DNA of 60,413 nt from Acidobacteriota bacterium. Lineage in GTDB: Bacteria > Acidobacteriota > Vicinamibacteria > Vicinamibacterales > Vicinamibacteraceae. Shown here piece by piece: positions 31,839-40,401 of this stretch (position 1 is its first letter; every line of letters begins with the position of its first letter). The position numbers and the translations under genes were made by a program. The stretch spans positions 1-60,413 of the forward strand of contig JAEZDP010000236.1 in assembly GCA_023418055.1 (NCBI GenBank). The letters are read 5' to 3'. Below the pieces are notes generated by a model, which made no database searches, was not told the origin of the DNA, and saw only the letters and a program-made list of their open reading frames with translations.

Positions 31839-32884
31839 CAGAACCCCCCGTCCCGCGACTCGAAGTGTGTCGGCTTGCCGAGCGTGTCTCCGCCCTGCTG
31901 CACCCAGGCGGCGGTCCACGCGATGAGGCGCGAGGCGTCGACGCGTGGCGGGCCGAGGCGCGTGCGTCCGAGGGTCCCGTTGCTCAGCAGCGCGTCGCGG
32001 GCCTCGGTCCCTGTGATCCGCAGGGGCACGTTCATCGCGCGGGCCAGCGCCTCGCAGGTCTCACGCACCGACAGTTCCTCCGGACCGGCCAGGTTGACCA
32101 CGAAGGGAGGGCTTGCCGCATGCGCCAGCGCCGCCAGGGCCATCGCGTTGGCGTCGGCCTGCCAGATGACGTTCACGTGACCCATGGTGACGTCGACCGG
32201 CTCGCCACGGCGGATCTGCTGCGCAAGATCGACGAGGACTCCATAGCGCAGTTCGGTGGCGTAGTTGAGGCGGAGCAGGGCAGTGGGGGTGCCTTGCGTG
32301 CGGCTGAAATGCTCGAAGATCCGCTCGCGCCCGAGGCAGCTCATCGCGTATTCCCCGACGGGCTGCGGTAGGTCGCCTTCCACCGAGCCGCCGCGTCCTA
32401 CCGGCGTCAAGCCGTAGACGTTGCCCGTGGAGAAGGCCACGATGCGGCTGGCGGCGTAGCGCTGCGCGACAAGGGCGGGCACGTGCACGTTCATCGCCCA
32501 GGTCAGCGACTCGTGGCCGGACGACCCGAACTTGCGTCCCGCCATGAAGACGACGTTCGGCGCGTCAGGCAGCGCCGCCACGGCTGCCGGGTCCAGCAGG
32601 TCGCAGCGCAGCGTCTCGATGCCGTGGGCCTCGAGGTGGGCGGCCTGGTCGGGCGACGAGAAGCGCGCCACACCGATCACGCGACGGCTGGTGCCGGCCG
32701 CGTCCGAGGCGCGCTTAGCCATGCGCGCCAGCGTCGGGCCCATCTTGCCAGCCACGCCGAGCACGAGGATGTCGCCCGGTACCTGGCGCAGGGCGTCGAC
32801 GGCGGCATCTGTCGGGGTACTCAGCAGGTCTTCGAGGTGGTCGACCGAAGTGATGGACTGGGGCAGCGGCGCGGCGGCGATCAC
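31838..32884 (-). CDS. NAD-dependent epimerase/dehydratase family protein
   Basis: The 348-aa extended-SDR protein has ILVLGVAGKMGPTLARMA (GxxGxxG Rossmann loop), VVFMAGRKFG, then IVAFSTGNVYGLTP and a Tyr in VGEYAMSCLGRERI where YxxxK would be expected; the Lys is replaced by Gly/Arg context (YAMSCLGR). The start appears to be GTG at 32884, the first start codon before conserved sequence. A -10-like TATCAT lies 9 nt upstream. It heads the three-gene minus-strand unit and diverges from a GNAT gene 50 bases away. Confidence 0.82.
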   Translation of the reverse strand: MIAAAPLPQSITSVDHLEDLLSTPTDAAVDALRQVPGDILVLGVAGKMGPTLARMAKRASDAAGTSRRVIGVARFSSPDQAAHLEAHGIETLRCDLLDPAAVAALPDAPNVVFMAGRKFGSSGHESLTWAMNVHVPALVAQRYAASRIVAFSTGNVYGLTPVGRGGSVEGDLPQPVGEYAMSCLGRERIFEHFSRTQGTPTALLRLNYATELRYGVLVDLAQQIRRGEPVDVTMGHVNVIWQADANAMALAALAHAASPPFVVNLAGPEELSVRETCEALARAMNVPLRITGTEARDALLSNGTLGRTRLGPPRVDASRLIAWTAAWVQQGGDTLGKPTHFESRDGGF

Positions 32885-32893
32885 GATGCCGCG

Positions 32894-32899
32894 ATGATA
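32894..32899 (-). promoter_or_regulatory. -10-like TATCAT, 9 nt before GTG 32884
   Basis: Minus-strand TATCAT lies 9 nt before the epimerase GTG. Together with the plus-strand box at 32921 it makes a compact divergent promoter. Confidence 0.35.
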
Positions 32900-32920
32900 T
32901 CGCCGAGCGGCGCAGCGCGA

Positions 32921-32926
32921 TAGAGT
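32921..32926 (+). promoter_or_regulatory. -10-like TAGAGT, 8 nt before ATG 32935
   Basis: TAGAGT ends 8 nt before the GNAT gene's ATG; no Shine-Dalgarno sequence lies between. Candidate leaderless promoter. Confidence 0.35.
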
Positions 32927-32934
32927 GAGCCGCG

Positions 32935-33825
32935 ATGGCTGTCCCCACCGACCTGCAGCTTCGCCGCATGACGCCCGACGACATCGACGCCGGTCTGGCC
33001 CTCTGCCGGGCGAGCCGGTGGAACCAGACCGCGCGCGATTGGCGCCAGTTCCTGGACCTCGACACGAAAGGCGCGCTGGTTGCCTGCCGCGACGGGCGCG
33101 TCGTGGGGTCGGTGGCCACGGTGCGGTATGCGCCAGGGACGGCGTGGGTCGCGATGGTGCTCGTGGCGCCCGAGGAGCGCGGGCGGGGTATCGGCACGTC
33201 GCTGCTGCACGAGGGCCTGGCGCTGGTCGGGGACGTCCCGGTCGTCGGTCTGGACGCCACACCGCTCGGTCGTCCGCTCTATCTCGGCCTCGGCTTCCGC
33301 GATGCGTGGCCGTTGCAGCGTATGCAGCGGGGCGTGGGGGTGGCGGCCGGTGCAGGTGCGGCAGACAGCGCGGCGGCTGGCGACGGGGTGCGCCCGCTGC
33401 GCGAGGACGACTGGCCTGCCGTGCTGGCGATCGACTCGGCGGTCACCGGGCTCGAGCGCGGCGCGATGCTGCGGTGGCTGGCGGAGGGGGCGCCCGCGTA
33501 TGCGTGGGTGCAGGAGGGCGCGACGACCGGCGAGGTGACGGGCTTCGCGCTCGGGCGGTCCGGCCACACGTTCGAACATGTGGGGCCGGTCGTGGCTGAC
33601 GATCGCGCCGCAGCAGGCCGGCTGGTGGATGCCGTGCTGCGTCGCGTGCCGCGCGATCGTCCCGCCGTGATCGATGCCGCCGTCCCGCCGGAGGGATGGG
33701 GTGCCTGGCTGGAGAGCCGGGGATTCGAGCACCAGCGGCCGTTCACCCGGATGTACCTCGGCGAGGTCCCGGCGGCCGGCTGGCCACCGGGACTGTTTGC
33801 CATCATCGGGCCCGAGTTCGGCTAG
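32935..33825 (+). CDS. Tandem GNAT-family N-acetyltransferase
   Basis: The 296-aa protein holds two GNAT-like domains. The N-terminal one (about 5-140) has the acetyl-CoA loop VAPEERGRGIGTSLLHEG and YLGLGFRD. The C-terminal one (about 150-290) is more degenerate, with LREDDWPAVLAID and GWGAWLESRGFEHQRPFTRM, as in Acetyltransf_18 proteins. Length and layout resemble YitH/Eis-like tandem acetyltransferases. The substrate is unknown. It converges with the propeller gene across the CAGGTCTGACCC repeats. Confidence 0.9.
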   Translation: MAVPTDLQLRRMTPDDIDAGLALCRASRWNQTARDWRQFLDLDTKGALVACRDGRVVGSVATVRYAPGTAWVAMVLVAPEERGRGIGTSLLHEGLALVGDVPVVGLDATPLGRPLYLGLGFRDAWPLQRMQRGVGVAAGAGAADSAAAGDGVRPLREDDWPAVLAIDSAVTGLERGAMLRWLAEGAPAYAWVQEGATTGEVTGFALGRSGHTFEHVGPVVADDRAAAGRLVDAVLRRVPRDRPAVIDAAVPPEGWGAWLESRGFEHQRPFTRMYLGEVPAAGWPPGLFAIIGPEFG

Positions 33826-33878
33826 GTCGCCCGCAGCCTGCTTGGCGGCCGGGTGCAGGCGGCCTGCAGCCTCGTGCT

Positions 33879-33946
33879 GCAGGTCTGACCCTCGAACGTC
33901 ACGCCGCAGGTCTGACCCCACGTCCGTCGTCTGGCAGGTCTGACCC
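33879..33946. repeat. Three GCAGGTCTGACCC repeats, 27-28 bp apart
   Basis: The 13-mer GCAGGTCTGACCC occurs at 33879-33891, 33906-33918 and 33934-33946, with variable 14-15-bp spacers, in the gap between two converging genes. It looks like a small REP/minisatellite-type element; no transposase is nearby. Confidence 0.85.
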
Positions 33947-33950
33947 TAAG

Positions 33951-36119
33951 TCAGTGCGCCAGGGGGTCCGGGCGCATCTGGAACTTGATGACCTTGCTCG
34001 GCGTACCTTTGCCGCCCTCCATGTGGAACGGCGTGCGCGTGCTCACCGTCGTCCAGATGCCCCGGCCCTTCCAGCCGGCCTTCGGATCGTCGATGCGCCC
34101 GTCCATCCACTTGGTGTAGTACCCGAGCGGGTAGGGCACCCGAAGCACCACCCACTTGCCGTCCTTCAGCACGAGCAGGCCCTCGGAGGCGTTGCCCGTG
34201 TTTATTGGCACGTTGGCACCGAGTCCCAGCGTGTCGAACTGGTCGACCCACGTGTAGTAGCTGCCCTCGGCACTGCCGGGGGTGGTCACGCCCTGCATCT
34301 GCGGCAGTGGCTCTTCGTACAGAGTCCAGCCCTCCGGGCAGTGCTGCCCGGTGGCCGTCGGCCCGTTCAGGGGACCCGTACACTTGCGCCGGTCGAAGCT
34401 CGCCATGTGCCCGCTCGCCAGCGCGGCCCAGACGACGCCGTTGCGGTCGATGTCCATGCCCCGCGGCGAGAACCCCTGCACCTTGGCCTTCGGGTTGTCG
34501 AAAGGCGGCTCGTACACCTCGACGAGCGTAGTGTGCGGCGGGTTGTCGCCAGGCACGAGCCGGACGGCGGCGCCTGGGAAGCCAAGTACCGATCCCCACA
34601 CAGACCCGTCGGCGGCGGGCGCGACCGAGTAGAAGGCTGAACGGAAACGGGTGTCCTTGGTGGGATCCGCAGGCTCGCCGGGCTCCACGTACGCGTCCCG
34701 CTTCCCGTTGCCGTTGGTATCGAGGACCAGCGCGGTCCAGCCCTGCGAGGCCGCCTCGTCGCCGGTCTCTTCGAACTTCTTCACGTCGAGCCACCCGACC
34801 ACCTGACCGCCACCGCTCGTCCACAACGTGTGGTTGGCGTCTTCGGCAAACATCAGGTGGTGCGTGCTGAAACAGGTGCTGATGTGGGTGAGCTTCTTCG
34901 TCGAGGGGTCCCACATCGCCAGATGTCGGCCGGCGCGCTCCAGGGGGAAAAGCTGGGCCGACGGATGTGTCGAGCCCGCCTTACAGAACGCCGGGTTGTC
35001 GGCCGGCCGGACCGTGGCGGTCAGCCACACCCGTCCCTTGTGGTCGAGCATCGGGTTGTGCACGTTGGTCTTGCTCGTCCAGAGCACCTCGTCGCCCCAG
35101 TAGGGTGAGGGCTGCGGCATGTCGGGTGAGGTGGGCGACGTGGCGGGGTCGCGTGGTTCGAGCGGCACCCGGCTTGCTTCGTGCGTGCGGGGATCCACCA
35201 CAGGAATGTAGTCGCCGCTCAGTTCGAGCGCACCATACACCGGACCGTAGGCGTTGACGGTCGGGTCGCGCCGGTCGGTGGACACGACGTCGTGCAGGTA
35301 GTGTTTGGGGTCGGCCCAATCCCACAACGTGATGACCACGTTGCGCTCGAGTCCTGCGGGCCGCGGCGGCGCCTCCTTGGGGTAGGCACCCTCTGCGATG
35401 CGGCTGGTCCAGTCGGCAAACATGCGGAGACCACGTGGGCCGAGTTGGTTCATGCCGCCAATCATCTGCGCCCCGGCCTGGCCGGAGGCGATGCGGCGTT
35501 GCCACGCGGCCTCGTGCGTCGGGAACGTGCCGAGCGCCTTTGGAATCTCCCGCGTGCCCTTGGTGCCGATCTGATGACACGCCGTGCAGCCGCCGCTCTT
35601 GACCTGCCGCAGGTACTCGGCCTGGGTCTCGATCGACTCGGGAATGCCGTTACCTTCGGGGCCCGTCCCGGGGAACTCGGAGGCGGCCGGGACTTCGAGG
35701 AGCGCGTACCAGTAGCCCGCGGGATAGTACTCGGCAGCGGCCTTCGGCGATGGGGCGGGCACGGCCGTCAGGGCGAGTTGCGTTCCCGGCTCGGCTTGCA
35801 CCTTCGGAGAGTCCACGAGGCCATAGCCGCGCACCCACACGTCGTACCTCGCCTTGGGCAGGTCGGGCACCACGTACCGTCCCGCCTCATCGGTCACCAC
35901 GATGCGCGCAAAGGGCGTCGGGAGGTCGCGCGTTTCGGCGATCACCCACACGCCCGCCTCGGGACCTCCCGGCCCGGTGACCACGCCGCCGAGGTCGTCG
36001 GCGTCGATGTTCGTTGCGGGTGCCGCCTGGCGTGCGACGGGGACGGCTGCCGCAAGCGCCAGCGCGGTGCCCAGGCAGAGCAGAGTGGTGGTGGTCCGGA
36101 CGTGGGGCACGTCTCGCAT
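33951..36119 (-). CDS. Periplasmic cytochrome c / propeller protein with Ig-like N-terminal domain
   Basis: The 722-aa protein has a signal peptide (about 8-32). A carboxypeptidase-regulatory-like beta domain follows (about 38-110, GGVVTGPGGPEAGVWV, VTDEAGRYVVPDLP), then a haem c site CTACH at 178-182, then a long seven-bladed-propeller-like region. Propeller motifs include VWLTATVRP, LWTSGGGQVVGWLD and GMDIDRNGVVWAALASGHMASFDR. Such fusions are frequent in Acidobacteriota; function is unknown, probably electron-transfer oxidation in the periplasm. The ATG at 36119 touches AGAAAGG directly; a GTG at 36110 (ninth base downstream) would be better spaced and may be the true start. Confidence 0.85.
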   Translation of the reverse strand: MRDVPHVRTTTTLLCLGTALALAAAVPVARQAAPATNIDADDLGGVVTGPGGPEAGVWVIAETRDLPTPFARIVVTDEAGRYVVPDLPKARYDVWVRGYGLVDSPKVQAEPGTQLALTAVPAPSPKAAAEYYPAGYWYALLEVPAASEFPGTGPEGNGIPESIETQAEYLRQVKSGGCTACHQIGTKGTREIPKALGTFPTHEAAWQRRIASGQAGAQMIGGMNQLGPRGLRMFADWTSRIAEGAYPKEAPPRPAGLERNVVITLWDWADPKHYLHDVVSTDRRDPTVNAYGPVYGALELSGDYIPVVDPRTHEASRVPLEPRDPATSPTSPDMPQPSPYWGDEVLWTSKTNVHNPMLDHKGRVWLTATVRPADNPAFCKAGSTHPSAQLFPLERAGRHLAMWDPSTKKLTHISTCFSTHHLMFAEDANHTLWTSGGGQVVGWLDVKKFEETGDEAASQGWTALVLDTNGNGKRDAYVEPGEPADPTKDTRFRSAFYSVAPAADGSVWGSVLGFPGAAVRLVPGDNPPHTTLVEVYEPPFDNPKAKVQGFSPRGMDIDRNGVVWAALASGHMASFDRRKCTGPLNGPTATGQHCPEGWTLYEEPLPQMQGVTTPGSAEGSYYTWVDQFDTLGLGANVPINTGNASEGLLVLKDGKWVVLRVPYPLGYYTKWMDGRIDDPKAGWKGRGIWTTVSTRTPFHMEGGKGTPSKVIKFQMRPDPLAH

Positions 36120-36284
36120 CCTTTCTGAGCGTGAAGGTTTCCCCCGATTCTGCCACAGATGGATTGCGGTGATTGCGCGGTGGCGTGAGCAGCCTGCTGC
36201 CCATCCTGTAGAAACGACATCGCCGTGTCGGGCGTGCTGTGCGTCTTGTGCGCGACAGAGTGCCGGAACTGAGCCGTCCCGTGG

Positions 36285-36300
36285 TGGCGCGGTGCTTGCA
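36285..36300 (+). promoter_or_regulatory. Sigma-54-like promoter TGGCGC-N5-TTGCA
   Basis: The site matches the -24/-12 consensus TGGCAC-N5-TTGCW with one mismatch. Predicted start is near 36312, about 40 nt ahead of the ATG at 36351. A small inverted repeat GTTGTC-N6-GACAAC follows at 36301-36318. The window also encodes a sigma-54 activator at 58295. Confidence 0.45.
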
Positions 36301-36350
36301 GTTGTCCGCGTCGACAACTCCGATTCTTCGCTCGAGCGAGGTGCACATAC

Positions 36351-36872
36351 ATGACTGCCACACGTAGAAGTTCGCTCATCACTCACGTCCTCACCGTCTC
36401 GTGTCTGCTCGCCAGTGCCGCCGCCGTTGGCGCACAGGCCCCGACGACCCAGACGCCACGGCCGTCCCAGCAGCAGCCACAGCCCCGCGGCGGGGACGAC
36501 ACCGCGGCCGTGGAGACGAGCATCGAGGGATGTGTGACACGCGCGACGTCGCAGGACACGAGCAGCGGCGCGCCGGCCTTCACGTTGACCGACGCGAAGA
36601 TGCCCGAACGTGAAACCACCGTCCCGCGCACGCCGGCAGACCAGCGCATCGCGGCCGCCGAGCGCAAGACGCCCGACACCACGCCGACGTCGCTCGTCGT
36701 CCGGCTCGACGCCGGCCCTGAGCTGAAGCTCGAGTCACACGTCAACCACCGCATCGTGGCGCGTGGGACGTTGTCGGACGCGCCCGCGGCGGGGCAGGAT
36801 GGCAAGTCCGCACCGCGCACGCTGAAGGTCACCGGCATCGAGATGGTGTCGGCCACCTGCGCGAAGCAGTAG
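36351..36872 (+). CDS. Secreted small protein of unknown function
   Basis: The 173-aa protein has a signal peptide (about 8-28, LTVSCLLASAAAVGA). A Gln/Pro-rich linker follows (about 30-50), then a small domain with ETSIEGCVTRA, FTLTDAKMP, LVVRLDAGPELKLESHVNHRIVARGTL and LKVTGIEMVSATCAKQ. The two Cys may pair. The pattern (GCV...LxxHVNHxVxVxGT) recurs in secreted acidobacterial proteins as I recall it, with no known role. GAGGTG stands 7 nt before the ATG. A sigma-54-like promoter lies upstream. Confidence 0.8.
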   Translation: MTATRRSSLITHVLTVSCLLASAAAVGAQAPTTQTPRPSQQQPQPRGGDDTAAVETSIEGCVTRATSQDTSSGAPAFTLTDAKMPERETTVPRTPADQRIAAAERKTPDTTPTSLVVRLDAGPELKLESHVNHRIVARGTLSDAPAAGQDGKSAPRTLKVTGIEMVSATCAKQ

Positions 36873-36929
36873 CCAGGGCGGGTGGGCGGACGCACGTCCG
36901 GCCCCACCATAGCGCAGCGGGCGCGTTCG

Positions 36930-37619
36930 CTACTCGGCGGCGTCCGAACCGGCGTGGCCGAGTCCGATGGGAAGGCCGGCCGCTTTCCACTGGGGGAAGC
37001 CGGTGGCGAAACGCCGGACGTCGAAGCCTTCGGCGCGAAGCCGGCTGACGGCCTCAAACGACATCACGCAATACGGGCCCCGACAATAGGCCACGACGGG
37101 ACGGTCGCGCGGCAGGGCCGAGGCGTGCCTGTCGAGCGAGCCGGGCGGCACGTTGATCGCGCCGTCAACGTGGCCGCTCAGGTACTCGTCCTCAGGGCGT
37201 ACGTCGATGACCGTCACCGCTCGCTGTTCCAGCCACCCCATCAGCGTATCGGCATCCACGGGTTCGAACGCGTCGAGCGGGTCGAGTTGCGTGGCGATGA
37301 GCCGCTGCACCTCGGCCAGTTGACGCTCGGCGACCTGGCGCAGGCTCTCGATGAGCTCCACGACACCCGTGTCGTCGGCCAGGCGATAGTACACGTGGCG
37401 CCCGTCGCGCCTCGTGTCCGCAAGCCCGGCCCGTCGCAGCAACTGGAGATGCTGTGACGTGTTGGCTACGCTGAGCCCCGCGAGGCGCGCCAGCGCCTCC
37501 ACGCTGCGTTCGCCCTGCGCCATGTGTTCGAGCAGTTCGAGTCGGTGTTCGTGGGCGCAGGCCTGTGCGAGCCCGGCCAGGGCCTTGAAGAGCGCACGCT
37601 TCGGAGATGTGTTCGTCAT
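36930..37619 (-). CDS. ArsR-type HTH regulator fused to a rhodanese domain
   Basis: The 229-aa protein joins an ArsR winged helix (about 8-105: HRLELLEHMAQGERSVEALA, LSVANTSQHLQLLRRAGL, GRHVYYRL) to a rhodanese domain (about 120-220) with IDVRPEDEYLSGHVDGAINV and the active loop AYCRGPYCVMS. Cys 179 is the expected sulfur-carrying residue and Cys 184 is nearby. Fused sensors of this kind are thought to read reactive sulfur or thiol stress, by analogy to sulfide-responsive ArsR proteins. No target gene is adjacent; autoregulation is likely. Confidence 0.92.
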   Translation of the reverse strand: MTNTSPKRALFKALAGLAQACAHEHRLELLEHMAQGERSVEALARLAGLSVANTSQHLQLLRRAGLADTRRDGRHVYYRLADDTGVVELIESLRQVAERQLAEVQRLIATQLDPLDAFEPVDADTLMGWLEQRAVTVIDVRPEDEYLSGHVDGAINVPPGSLDRHASALPRDRPVVAYCRGPYCVMSFEAVSRLRAEGFDVRRFATGFPQWKAAGLPIGLGHAGSDAAE

Positions 37620-37855
37620 CTGACCGTGACCAAATCGCGTACCCGTACCACAGGTGGCCGACGGGTCGCCATAGTTCTGGATCGCGTCGCCGTGGTCTTA
37701 CTCGTGTCCCACGCGCGACGTGGATGTTGCCAACCAGCTGGGGCACGTCGCGTGGAGGGTGAGGGCGCGCCGTGTCTGACCGGATAGTCCGGGCAACCCC
37801 GGAGTGCTGGACGACTGTACCACCACCAAAGGTTCCCACGACCGGCTCACGGGCC

Positions 37856-38275
37856 TCAGGGCTCGACCGTGATCGTGCCGTGCAGATCGATGTGCACGAG
37901 AGCCGCGTCCGGGAGTCGTGCAAGGTCCGCGCGCTCGACGGACAGCACCACGAACGACCGCCCGTACATGAGTCTCGCCACGATGGCCGCGAGCGCGAAG
38001 AAGGTGTCGCGTCCATCGGTCACCAGTGCGGCCGGCGCCTGACCGGTGCGTACGGCCTCGAGCAGGATGGCGGTGCCCGTGGACGAGCCCCGGGACCCCG
38101 GCAGCACGAGCACATGGCCCGCCGCCCGTTGCCCCGACAGCGGGTGGCGTCGGTCGATGATCTCGCCCGTGGCGGCATCATAGCCGCCCCAGAACGAGAG
38201 CGGCTCGTGCGCACGCAACATGCGAGCCCGCACCTCGCCCCCAACGACGACGTCGGCCTGTAGCGTCAGGCCCAT
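37856..38275 (-). CDS. Aconitase X small (swivel) subunit, DUF126
   Basis: The 139-aa protein matches the aconitase X swivelling domain. It has FWGGYDAATGEIIDRRHPLSGQ, the substrate-binding loop VLVLPGSRGSSTGTA, then QAPAALVTDGRDTFFALAAIVA. In two-subunit aconitase X enzymes this part supplies the catalytic Ser of GSRGSS-type loops. It overlaps the large-subunit gene by 10 bases, indicating strict co-expression. The enzyme is a dehydratase; known substrates are cis-3-hydroxy-L-proline (bacteria) and mevalonate 5-phosphate (archaea). Confidence 0.92.
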   Translation of the reverse strand: MGLTLQADVVVGGEVRARMLRAHEPLSFWGGYDAATGEIIDRRHPLSGQRAAGHVLVLPGSRGSSTGTAILLEAVRTGQAPAALVTDGRDTFFALAAIVARLMYGRSFVVLSVERADLARLPDAALVHIDLHGTITVEP

Positions 38276-39531
38276 CGCGTCATGTCCACCTCCACCCGAC
38301 CCGAGACGGCTGAGGCAACGCAGTCGCTCAGACTGCCGAAGGTGATGGTCGTACCGAGCAACCCCGGCGCGTAGTAGGCGTACTTGCCGGAGTTGGTCAT
38401 CAGGCACTTCACCGAGGCCGGCAGCATCGGCGTGGCGAGGATGCACGTGTCCACCGTCACCTCGCCCCCGAAGGCCTCGAGCGCCGCCAGCAGCCCCGCC
38501 TCGCGCGCCAGCTCACGCATGAAGCGGCTCGACGTGACGAGGACGCGCACGTGGGGCGCCTTGCGTCGGCCCTCGAGCAACGGGGCCAGGCGACGGAACT
38601 CGTCCAGTGAGAAGTGCGGGCTCCCAAGGATGACCAGGTCGAGCGCCGTTCCCTGTGCCGTGGTCAGCGCCGCGCGCTCGCGGCGCAGATCGTCTGCGGT
38701 CAGCACCACCGTGCGCTCGGGTGTCCGCCCCTGGCAGGCGTCGCTGAGGGTGGCGGCTTCGGGTGTCACTCCCACGATGTGGAACAGCGCCACGCGGCCG
38801 GTCGAGGCGGCAGCCGCACACACCGCCTTGAGTGCATCCTCGTCGGGCTTCACCCCGAGGCCGTCGATCACCGGCACGGCATCGCCTGCCAGACGGCCGA
38901 TCGCGGCGCCGAGCACCGGGTAGAACGCATCGTCTTCCTGGATCTCTCGAGGCACGTCCCGCAGTTGCACGAGCAGCGTCGCGGCGCGCGCGGGCGTGAG
39001 GTGCAGCCCACACGCGGGCGCCCGGCCGGTGATGGCACAGCAGATGTCGAGCAGGTCGGGGTAGCGCTCGGTGCGGGCTCCGAGCACGGAGTTGGCAAAG
39101 GCGATGGCGTTGGACTCGCCCCAGGCCACCTGTTGTCCGAGCGCCGGCCGCGCGTACGGCGTCTGGTACGGGGCACAGGTCCAGGTCGGGATGGCGCCCA
39201 TCGATTGATACGCCACCATCTGCCGATGCGCGCTGGCCGCCCACGCCGGCGGGACGCTCCAGCGTTCCCAGCCGTGCTCGTCGAGCCCGCTGACGTTCAA
39301 GGTGGTGGGCACGCGAACGGTGGCGCCCATGGCCGCCAGCCGCTCCGCATACTCCAGCGTGGCCTCGCCCACATAGATGGTGCTGTCGATGTGGGCATGG
39401 GTGATGTCGAGCAGCGCCGAGGCTCGCTGCACGTCGGCCATCGCCACCAGCACGGACATCGCAAACGCCGCGGCCTCGCCGTGCTCGCCGCGCAACATCG
39501 CCTCGTCGCCGGCTGAAAGCGCCACGCTCAT
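38266..39531 (-). CDS. Aconitase X large (catalytic) subunit, DUF521
   Basis: The 421-aa protein is the large part of aconitase X: LSAGDEAMLRGEHGEAAAFAM, DITHAHIDSTIYVGEA, TWTCAPYQTPYARPALG, WGESNAIAFANSVLGART, DICCAITGRAPACGLH and TVDTCILATPMLP. Candidate Fe-S ligands are Cys 119, 363 and 376. Neighbours argue for a hydroxyproline dehydratase: an imine reductase and proline dehydrogenase lie 1-3 kb away. The upstream lactonase-like amidohydrolase, overlapping by 4 bases, hints at another carboxylic-acid substrate instead. Mevalonate phosphate is unlikely because no mevalonate genes are present. Confidence 0.92.
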   Translation of the reverse strand: MSVALSAGDEAMLRGEHGEAAAFAMSVLVAMADVQRASALLDITHAHIDSTIYVGEATLEYAERLAAMGATVRVPTTLNVSGLDEHGWERWSVPPAWAASAHRQMVAYQSMGAIPTWTCAPYQTPYARPALGQQVAWGESNAIAFANSVLGARTERYPDLLDICCAITGRAPACGLHLTPARAATLLVQLRDVPREIQEDDAFYPVLGAAIGRLAGDAVPVIDGLGVKPDEDALKAVCAAAASTGRVALFHIVGVTPEAATLSDACQGRTPERTVVLTADDLRRERAALTTAQGTALDLVILGSPHFSLDEFRRLAPLLEGRRKAPHVRVLVTSSRFMRELAREAGLLAALEAFGGEVTVDTCILATPMLPASVKCLMTNSGKYAYYAPGLLGTTITFGSLSDCVASAVSGRVEVDMTRWA

Positions 39532-40373
39532 CGTGGATGTCCCGCCAGGGCGTAGACGCGCCGCGCCGTGTCTCCACGAATCGCCGCTCGTTCATCGTCG
39601 GCCAGGGCCCCCACGAGCGCATGCAGCATCGTCATCCAGTCGACGTACTCGGCACGCAGCCGGCACACCGGCCAGTCCGAGCCCATCATCAGCCGGGAGG
39701 GGCCGAAGCAGTCCAGAGCGACGTCCACGTACGGCTGGAGCAGCGAGGGGGAACAGTCGGTGTCCTGCACTTCGGTGACCAGGCCCGAGAGTTTGCACGA
39801 CACGTGAGGCCGCTCGGCCAGCGCACGCAGGTCAGTCGCCCACGCGCAGTCGAAGGCGGTTGGCCGTATGACGGGCTTGGCCAGGTGGTCGAGCACGAAC
39901 GTCTGGTGCGGGTGTCGGTCCACCAGTCGGATGGCCTCCGGCAGTTGTCGTGCCGTAATGAGGAAATCGTAGACGAGGCCGTGTGCGGTCACGTGCGCGA
40001 TGCCCTCGTTGAATCGCGGGTCGTCCATGAACCCGGCCGGTTCCGCCTGGACGATGTGGCGAACGCCCCGGAAGGCCGCGTGGGCGGCGTAGCGATCCAG
40101 CACGTCACCGACGTCCCGTGCGCGCAGATCCACCCAGCCCACGACGGCCGCGACGACCGTCGAGCGTGCGGCCGCGTCGAGCAGCGCATCGTTCTCGGCC
40201 AGCACCTGCCGCGCCTGGACGACGATGGACGCGTCGATCCGGCTGGCCTGTGCCTCGCGCTCGAAGTCGGCGACGTCGTAGTCGCGACGCAGCACGTGCA
40301 TGTCGTCGGCGATCCAGGCGTAGCCGGTCGGCTCGTACTGCCAGAGATGATGGTGGCTGTCGACGCGCGTCAT
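39528..40373 (-). CDS. Amidohydrolase-2 family protein (L-fuconolactonase/PDC lactonase-like)
   Basis: The 281-aa TIM-barrel hydrolase has the N-terminal metal motif VDSHHHLWQY, a mid-chain His in HHIVQAEP-like context (GVRHIVQAEPAGF), TFVLDHLAKPVI, HVSCKLSGLVTE and the Asp motif RLMMGSDWPVC. These fit the amidohydrolase-2 group that opens sugar lactones (L-fucono- or L-rhamnono-lactone) or 2-pyrone dicarboxylate. It is the first gene of a unit with the two aconitase X subunits, and diverges by 44 bases from the imine reductase gene. Confidence 0.9.
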   Translation of the reverse strand: MTRVDSHHHLWQYEPTGYAWIADDMHVLRRDYDVADFEREAQASRIDASIVVQARQVLAENDALLDAAARSTVVAAVVGWVDLRARDVGDVLDRYAAHAAFRGVRHIVQAEPAGFMDDPRFNEGIAHVTAHGLVYDFLITARQLPEAIRLVDRHPHQTFVLDHLAKPVIRPTAFDCAWATDLRALAERPHVSCKLSGLVTEVQDTDCSPSLLQPYVDVALDCFGPSRLMMGSDWPVCRLRAEYVDWMTMLHALVGALADDERAAIRGDTARRVYALAGHPR

Positions 40374-40401
40374 GTCTTTGCGCCCGGTCCGGGTCTCGCG
40401 C

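Noticed and set aside
33879..33946. CRISPR-like array from the 13-mer repeats
   Set aside because: Repeats are too short, spacers are only 14-15 bp and there are three copies; a REP-like element is simpler.
37620..37855. Possible RNA gene or small gene in the gap beyond the ArsR-rhodanese start
   Set aside because: No convincing hairpin series, tRNA-like fold or coding frame was found.
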